This document shows, piece after piece, positions 58,860 through 64,000 of a stretch of DNA of 64,000 nucleotides. The stretch's first letter is position 1; every line of letters begins with the position of its first letter. Location of the stretch: contig CM044309.1 of the NCBI GenBank assembly GCA_024291935.2, forward strand, positions 868,001 to 932,000, in the 5' to 3' direction. The notes beneath the pieces are model-generated. The model was not told the DNA's origin and searched no databases. It worked only from the letters and a program-made list of their open reading frames with translations. The stretch is from Okapia johnstoni (lineage: Eukaryota > Chordata > Mammalia > Artiodactyla > Giraffidae). The translations under genes and the position numbers were made by a program.

Positions 58860-59520
58860 GGCCAGAGGCAAGAAGTAAAGTTCCTCTGGCTCTTGCCTCC
58901 TTAGAAAACAGAAATGTTTCGAGGAGGCAAAAACTGTAAAAACAGGTACAAAGTTTATTTTCAGAGATACAGCATAACAAGTGGGGGAGCACAGGGAGAA
59001 CTAGTTTAAGACAGAATAAGGCAGAAACACACACCAGGAAAGAAAGGGTGTGGCCGTCCTCATGAGGAGGAGCACAGTAAAGGTGACTTGAGTCACTTCT
59101 ATAGGACAGCTCTTCCTGGTCTTTGGTTTCCTTTGGCCAACCTTCTTCTTTCCCCACGTCTGTCTGTTCCAGGGTGCTCCCTAACGTGCATGCGCAACTT
59201 TCTGCTCAAGAAGGGTTTCACCAGAGACCAGTGCGGGTATTGGTGCCCTGCCTCCCTTTTTTACCTCCAAGGAGCCTTTTTGCCCCTGTGCAGTCAGGAA
59301 ATTTCCTTGACCTCAGGAATAGTCGTCTTATCTCGAGTCAAGCAGAGCTCAGCTTCTGCAACTAGCTTTGTCCTTGGAGTGTGGGGAAAACAAAGCTTCA
59401 GTCTTTCTCCACTGGACAGACACCAGCTGCCCAGCCCAGGGGCCCGTCTACCTCCTACCTCAGATATGCACTTTGGGATGAAAGTCTGTGTACTGCTTCA
59501 CTCTTATCTGCCTCTCCTTC
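58860..59520. other. Possible LTR-type or other repeat between DSCC1 and TAF2
   Basis: About 650 bp with a repeat-like feel (purine-rich start 'ggccagaggcaagaagtaaa', C/T-rich end), bordered by a SINE and the exon 9 relic. I could not assign a family. The 149-codon ORF in it has no recognisable domain. Confidence 0.3.
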
Positions 59521-59545
59521 TTTCCTTAACCCAGTGACCTCTTTT

Positions 59546-59640
59546 TAACCCAGTTGCATCTATCTTGTTAAATATTCTCCATCTTCCATGCAAAATGGTA
59601 TTAAAAAGTTTGTAATTCAAGAAGACCCCTTTCAATAATA
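59546..59640 (+). pseudogene. Degenerate duplicate of DSCC1 exon 9
   Basis: 'ccatcttccatgcaaaatgg' and 'aattcaagaagacccctttc' align with exon 9 (57903-57965), about 85% identical by eye. A 2 nt insertion (AA) after the GIK codons breaks the frame. Before it the copy reads KYSPSSMQNGIK; after it, in the other frame, CNSRRPLS. The upstream part (59546-59567) is weaker. No consensus splice acceptor is obvious before it. Confidence 0.75.
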
Positions 59641-59659
59641 ATCCCCTGTGAAGAATACT

Positions 59660-60369
59660 AACAATAGTTTATGTATAATGAAGGATACTGACACAGGTAA
59701 TACTCAAAAACTACATGTAATTTCTGGTTTTGGAATGCTTGATGAAGTTATTATACATCTTTCTTTTCCTAGTGTGTTTTCCTTTAGACCAAAGTTCAAA
59801 TTGATTTTAGCTAATGAGCTTGCCATCAGGACAGTTGGAAGGGTTAAACCTGGTCCAAAGTTAAAAAAAAAAAAAAAGTTAATGGATAATCCGAAATTAA
59901 TCAAGAGTTACCGGTCACTGGAATTTACAACCGTTTTATTCTCATGCACATGAAATGCAGATGACTTCAAAATAGTCCGGTGTTTCAGTAATTCTGCATC
60001 TGTATAACCCACTTATTTAATTCATTAAATTTTCAGTAAATACCGAGGCAGCAATGCCTAGTGAGGACTCGAATTCGAGTTAGATTCCTTGAGGTGTAAT
60101 CTCGTCTTTTCAGCCTAAGTCACAGCTCCGGTGAGTTAAGGGTTCTTTTTACACAGCGCCCGGCGGGACGCCTCCTGGTTTCCTACGACCCCATGCTTTT
60201 CAGTGTTTGCGCTACCTTTTTATTACTCTAAAATTTAATGTTTCGCCTTTCCTTCTTGCTGTGCTCGCGTCAGCCACAAAATATCCGTCAAGTTTCCTCA
60301 ATTTCAGCAGTTCTCTGTCAAGTTTCCTCAGCTTTAACAGTTCATAGCCGCCATCTGCACATTAAAAGG
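59660..60369. other. Intergenic sequence between DSCC1 relic and TAF2 promoter
   Basis: Contains an A run (59863-59877) and, at about 59775-59800, a stretch resembling the DSCC1 3'UTR just after the stop ('ttttcctttagaccaaagtt'). No other gene. Confidence 0.4.
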
Positions 60370-60445
60370 CGAGCGCAAACCCCGGTGCTCGCCAAGCCCC
60401 GCCCACGGCCAACAAGACTTCCGGCTGTCGCCTCGGCACCGCCCT

Positions 60446-60461
60446 ACTTCCGCTGACGTCA
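60446..60461 (+). promoter_or_regulatory. ETS and CRE composite, TAF2 promoter
   Basis: ACTTCCGC then TGACGTCA (60454-60461), a palindromic full CRE/ATF site abutting an ETS core. Strong candidate core-promoter element about 300 bp upstream of the ATG. Confidence 0.7.
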
Positions 60462-60483
60462 CGGGTCAGAGGTGACGAGAAAG

Positions 60484-60534
60484 ATGTCGGCTGGCGGGGG
60501 CTGTTGGGCGCTGCTGAGGGGAGTGTCTCTGTGA
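60484..60534 (+). CDS. Upstream ORF 1 in TAF2 5'UTR (16 codons)
   Basis: ATG in AAGATGT context, reads MSAGGGCWALLRGVSL then TGA. Whether it lies inside the mRNA depends on the TSS, which is not visible. Translation is unproven. Confidence 0.3.
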   Translation: MSAGGGCWALLRGVSL

Positions 60535-60701
60535 CAGGCGCTCGGCGGAGACGACGGACGAGCCGAGTCCCCAGAGCGAGTGTAAGGGGTGGCCGCGGCG
60601 GATCGGGCAGGGCCGGGCGTGGTGCCCAGGGCGCTGTCGCCGCGGGCCGTGACTTTTGGGAGTGTGCGGGAACGAAGAGCGTCGGGTGACCGAGGCCGGT
60701 G

Positions 60702-60788
60702 ATGCCCCGACGCCGCCCGGGAGGCCGGGAAGCCGAGCTCCGCGGGGCCCCTTCATGCCGCCGACTGGCTCTGACCCCGCCAGAATGA
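60702..60788 (+). CDS. Upstream ORF 2 overlapping both TAF2 starts (28 codons)
   Basis: ATG at 60702 in GTGATGC context, in a different frame from TAF2. Its TGA stop (60786-60788) overlaps the second TAF2 ATG as ATGA. It would oppose initiation at 60755 and favour re-initiation at 60785. Translation is unproven. Confidence 0.35.
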   Translation: MPRRRPGGREAELRGAPSCRRLALTPPE

Positions 60789-60837
60789 ACCGGAAGAAAG
60801 GAGACAAGGGCTTTGAAAGCCCAAGGCCGTATAAATT
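60755..60837 (+). CDS. TAF2: TAF2 coding exon 1
   Basis: Ends inside the Leu28 codon (TT|A). Followed by ATAAGTATTT, an AT-type donor. Confidence 0.9.
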
Positions 60838-61497
60838 ATAAGTATTTTTTTTCTCTATCTCCCTTTCTTGGGCTTCCCGGGTGGCTCAGACGGTTAAGAA
60901 TCCGCCTGCAGTGCGGGAGACCTGGGTTGATCCCTGGAGGAGGGAATGGCAACCCAGTTCAGTATTCCTGCCTGGAGCATCCCATGGACAGAGGCGCCTG
61001 GCCGGCTACAGTCCATGGAGTCACAGAATGGACACGGCTGAGCGACTAACACTTCTTCTAGGTTTGGTTTTCATTAGTTACAATTAATCAGTTTCAGTGA
61101 TCGCTCGAAACTTACTTAGTGGGCCTGGAAAGCCTAGTGGGAAACTGGAAGCCGCCCACAGTTTTGTAGGGCGAAAATGTTTTGAATGACAGTGTAATTT
61201 CAGCAGATTTACTGCCCCTTGCAGTTTAATGTACCTTTTTCTTAAACTGCATTTTTGTCCAAGTAAATTTATTTTCGTGGCTGTTACTGAATTTTAAATG
61301 AACAAGTTACCCTAATTTCTAGGGTGTTAACATGAAAGATAAGTTATGATTTTGAGCAGCTTAGAACACGGTTCTTGTTTACACTAGGATTGAATTATGC
61401 ATTGTTTAATAACTGAAGTATTTTCTTTATTCTTTAATGTACAACCCATCAGGTCGTCTGCATCAGCAACATAAACTTCCAGAGAAAATCTGTTGTG
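60755..61497 (+). CDS. TAF2: TAF2, first two coding exons (partial gene)
   Basis: TAF2 is the large TFIID subunit with an M1-aminopeptidase-like fold that helps TAF1 recognise the initiator. Exon 1 (60755-60837) reads MPPTGSDPARMNRKKGDKGF, then ESPRPYK and TT of a Leu codon. Exon 2 (61443-61497) reads (L)THQVVCINNINFQRKSVV. Together they match the TAF2 N-terminus. The human entry starts with a similar MPLTG leader, so I take the ATG at 60755; Met11 (60785) is an alternative with better context. The intron between them is AT-AC, not GT-AG: joining at any GT-AG pair either adds a TAA or loses THQ. The donor after exon 2 is GTAAGT. Later exons are outside the window. The gene continues past 64000 on the plus strand. 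Confidence 0.92.
60838..61442 (+). other. TAF2: TAF2 intron 1, AT-AC type, 605 nt
   Basis: Begins ATAAGT and ends TTTAATGTAC. The donor fits the U2-type consensus GTAAGT with G1 changed to A, not the U12 consensus ATATCCTT. Near the 3' end TTCTTTAAT resembles a U12 branch site but lies only about 5 nt from the AC, too close; TAATAACTG upstream could serve as a U2 branch site. A SINE occupies 60869-61055. Confidence 0.82.
60869..61055 (+). repeat. Bov-tA SINE in TAF2 intron 1
   Basis: 'ttgggcttcccgggtggctc' through 'ggctgagcgactaacacttc'; starts about 31 nt after the AT-AC donor. Confidence 0.92.
61443..61497 (+). CDS. TAF2: TAF2 coding exon 2
   Basis: 55 nt, starts with A completing Leu, then ACC CAT CAG (Thr-His-Gln). 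Ends GTG|GTAAGT. Confidence 0.9.
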
Positions 61498-61974
61498 GTA
61501 AGTATATTCTTAGCAATTATAAGCAATAACAACACCGTCCTTTACCATAGTTAGAAACTTTCCGCTCCAGGTCATGGGTTTTGAGAATAGATACGAATTA
61601 GAATTCAAACGTGTATGACTTCAAGAGCCATGGCCTTAATACTATACTGGCCACCACCTCCATTCTCCCTTTCCTTTTTTCCTGTTTTCTGATTAAAATT
61701 TATTTTAATATGTTGTGGAATATGAAAGTCTACATTACCAAACATTTTGGAATTGTGTATGAAACAAGAATAAGTCCACAGCGAGATTTTTTTCTGTGAA
61801 AAAATTAAGGTTGATACACACACTGACTTATTAACTTGACTGTTCAAAGGCTGCTTTTGTTTTCTGATTTTTGCCTGACCTTGTTTCCCTGGCATTGCTT
61901 TGTAGTAAAGTTCTAGATAGAGGTGTTTGAAACCTAGTAATTGCCCCCCGCCCCCCCGCCCGCCAGTTTAGATG

Positions 61975-62075
61975 TATGGATTGTTATATCCATATGGATT
62001 GATATATATGCATGTATATATCCATATATGATATATATCCAAATATCCATATGGATTGATATATCTGTTCTAGGA
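61975..62075. repeat. A/T-rich direct and inverted repeat
   Basis: 'tatccatatggattgatata' occurs twice (near 61988 and 62047). Between them 'gatatatatcc' and 'ggattgatatata' give hairpin potential. Confidence 0.75.
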
Positions 62076-62397
62076 ACGCCATTGATAGCCTGAGACTCAG
62101 GGTTATAAATCTACGGAGCTCCCTTTTCTTCTATTTTCCGTTTCCTCTTTGTGCCTCTCATTTGACCGCCCTGACCAGGAGCCGAAAGGCTAGTGCCCAG
62201 TTATTGCATCTTCTTGGATACAGAATAGGGTAGAGGCAGATTAGGAAGGGCAAAAGGAAGATACCTACAACAGTCTAACCCCTTTTGCCCCCAGATCATC
62301 CTCTCAACACTTACGTTTAGATGACACTGTTCCCAGCCTAAGGAAGTCCCATCAGCTGTTGTAGCATTAGCTACATTGTGGCATTAGCTAACTACCT

Positions 62398-62565
62398 GTT
62401 TTTGTAAGTAAAGTTTTATTTGAACACAGCTACGCCTATTTATTTATAAACTGTCTAAGGCTGCTTTGGAGCTACAGTGGCAATGTGGGATAGCTATGAA
62501 ACTGTGAGGCCTGTAATATCTATTTAGTCTCTGGCCCTTTAAGAAAAAGTTTGCTGATCCCTGAA
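62398..62565 (-). mobile_element. hAT-Charlie DNA transposon fossil
   Basis: 'gtttttgtaagtaaagtttt' ... 'ctggccctttaagaaaaagt' then 'ttgctgatccctg', a familiar MER1-group/hAT terminal region. Exact family not assigned. Confidence 0.7.
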
Positions 62566-63375
62566 GTAATCCATTTGTGTGAAGAAATGGCAGTTTCAGC
62601 ATTTTTCCCACCTGAAATATTAGCTGTCACCTGTAGTGGAAGAAAGGTGGGTAAAATAATGTGAGAATTAGTTACTATATAGCCTTTGCTTTCTTCAGTT
62701 GATATCAAGGTCAAAGTTGATGCACACAGCTTTCTTATTCTTCCACCTATTCTATTTTTTTATTTACTTTTGACAACATTGCTTTTGGTCTGTCGTAGAC
62801 CTTCATTTTGCATCCTTGCTTTTTTTGACTTCATTTGGATTGTTGCAGTTTTCCATTGATTAGGACTATTCGTCAAGAGGACCTCAGAGGCCTTCCATTG
62901 AACCCTCTGAATTGCGAATAGAATTCTTGCTTCTGTTGTATAACAGAATCTCAGTTGCTGCTAGTCTTTCAGCCAGGATGGTGACCCCTTTCTGTGCCTG
63001 TTGGTTCAATGGCATGAGAAGCCCGAAGTGGTTTAGTCTCAGCTTCCAATTTAATAAAACCATGGCTCCGTGCCCTGGTGGATGCATTCCTCCTTTGGTC
63101 ACTAGGCTTCTGAACGCCCCAAACCTGAGGTGTTCAAGACAGGAAGCAAAATTCTTTCAGTGACTTTTTGAAGCAGTAGTGAACATAGTTACTCCAGCTT
63201 TTGCCCCCTGGCTCCCAGGTCTGTTTGGTTATGGAGAGATGACCTAATGTTATAATATCGTTCACTAGTTTAGGATGGCCTTCTCTTGGAGGTCTTGGTT
63301 GGTGCTGTAGCTGAGCCTTCAGCAGTTGGCCATGTTGGCCACTTCTGGATGAGAGGACAAAATAAATTTTGCATG
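62566..63375. other. TAF2 intron 2, unique part
   Basis: No repeat or exon recognised; a 122-codon minus ORF (63134-63502) overlaps the tandem duplication and is unsupported. Confidence 0.4.
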
Positions 63376-63445
63376 TAAAGTTTGTGTGTAAATTCTGCCA
63401 TACTTTTCTATAAAGTTTGTGTGTAAATTCTGCCACACTTTTCTG
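63376..63445. repeat. Tandem duplication, 35 bp unit x 2
   Basis: 'aaagtttgtgtgtaaattct' starts at 63377 and again at 63412; the units differ at about two bases. Confidence 0.93.
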
Positions 63446-64000
63446 TACACATGGATGTGTGTATGGGATAGTATGTTGACACGGATGGCTTTTTGTAAGC
63501 AAATTGTATTAATAGGGAAGGAAAATCGAGAGTATGTGTCTGTTTTTTTTATAAGGATAAATTACTGTCTTCTCTCTACAATACCAGCTGTCTAGTGTAG
63601 TCATTTTACTACTGAGTGACTAACTGATGCTTCCTGGGAAGATCCCTTGTTAGAAGCTTATTTTGATCCTCTGCTGTGGGGAGGTGGGCACTCAGCATTG
63701 ATGGTGGCCAGATCAGGCTTTGTTGAGGGCAGAGCATGTTGCTGGGTTCGTGTGTAGCCCCCATTCTTGCCACCATGACCACTGCGGGTATTAGGGTGGC
63801 TCGGGAAAGAGTCTGGGGACATCTGCTGGAGAGATAATCCTGCCAGTTGATTTTTGAGGGCCCCCTCTGCAGTCTCTGAGGATGCCTCTGTTGGTCATTT
63901 ATGTGGTAACCTTTTCATATTATACCTACTCTGAGAAATTCATGCGTACACTTCCTTTTCCCATCCCCCTCTTATTTTCAGTCTTTTAGTGTTGCTCTTT

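Larger units (their letters stand above)
60370..60800. promoter_or_regulatory. TAF2: TAF2 CpG-island promoter and 5'UTR
   Basis: CpG-dense block covering the TAF2 start. It holds two ETS-type cores (ACTTCCGG at 60417-60424, ACTTCCG at 60446-60452) and a perfect CRE. No TATA box, as usual for housekeeping promoters. Confidence 0.88.
61498..64000 (+). other. TAF2: TAF2 intron 2 (partial)
   Basis: No third exon (GFVEL... coding) is visible. Contains a C-rich run (61945-61966), an A/T palindromic patch (61975-62075), a hAT fossil and a 35 bp tandem duplication; otherwise unique. Confidence 0.7.

Noticed and set aside
60838..61442. Standard GT-AG intron for TAF2 intron 1, or a U12-type AT-AC intron
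   Set aside because: GT-AG options break the TAF2 protein. The donor ATAAGT does not match the U12 donor, and the U12-like branch motif is only about 5 nt from the AC.
61498..64000. Search for TAF2 exon 3
   Set aside because: No frame after an acceptor encodes the expected GFVEL continuation.

Overview
This is eukaryotic, mammalian nuclear DNA. Multi-exon genes with canonical splice sites, CpG-island promoters and dense interspersed repeats are all visible. The repeats (tRNA-headed Bov-A/Bov-tA SINEs, the RTE-type LINE BovB, CHR-2-like SINEs, old L1, MIR and DNA-transposon fossils) point to a pecoran ruminant (cattle, sheep, goat or a relative); the exact species cannot be read from the sequence. 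Nothing prokaryotic, and no CRISPR array, operon or phage-like module, is present.

Three conserved single-copy genes are recognisable by their proteins, in the order known from human 8q24.12. (1) DEPTOR on the minus strand: only coding exon 1 (29759-29856) and its CpG-island promoter are inside. Positions 1-29758 are then DEPTOR intron 1, since no DEP- or PDZ-domain exon is found there. (2) DSCC1 on the plus strand: complete, nine coding exons from 44725 to 57969 that join to 1170 nt (389 codons plus stop). (3) TAF2 on the plus strand: promoter, coding exon 1 (60755-60837) and exon 2 (61443-61497); the rest lies beyond the window. DEPTOR and DSCC1 are divergent, about 15 kb apart; TAF2 follows DSCC1 in tandem about 2.8 kb after its stop.

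Layout: 1-29.7 kb DEPTOR intron 1 (SINEs, BovB 3' ends, a MER1-like hAT element split by a SINE, a Tigger/MER2-like element, L1, MIR, a 3 x 64 bp tandem repeat). 29.1-30.1 kb DEPTOR CpG island. 30.1-43.6 kb intergenic, rich in BovB: two head-to-tail fragments at 33.5-36.7 kb and an almost full-length minus-strand copy at 39.08-42.45 kb; also a solo LTR at 43.04-43.35 kb. 43.6-45.3 kb DSCC1 CpG-rich promoter, split by a SINE. 45-58 kb DSCC1 body, with a 1.1 kb pyrimidine-rich minisatellite in intron 3. 58-60.4 kb intergenic, with a degenerate copy of the last DSCC1 exon. 60.4-64 kb TAF2 start.

The genes act separately: DEPTOR inhibits mTOR, DSCC1 is part of the CTF18-RFC PCNA loader used in replication and cohesion, and TAF2 is a TFIID subunit. 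I found no new multi-gene system. The observations most worth checking are an AT-AC intron in TAF2 whose donor looks U2-type, a tandem array of about 25 acceptor-like motifs in sense orientation in DSCC1 intron 3, a GC-rich minisatellite that repeats the DSCC1 exon 1 splice donor, and the decayed terminal-exon duplicate. Repeat family names are from memory of consensus sequences; repeat edges are accurate to about 5-20 bp.
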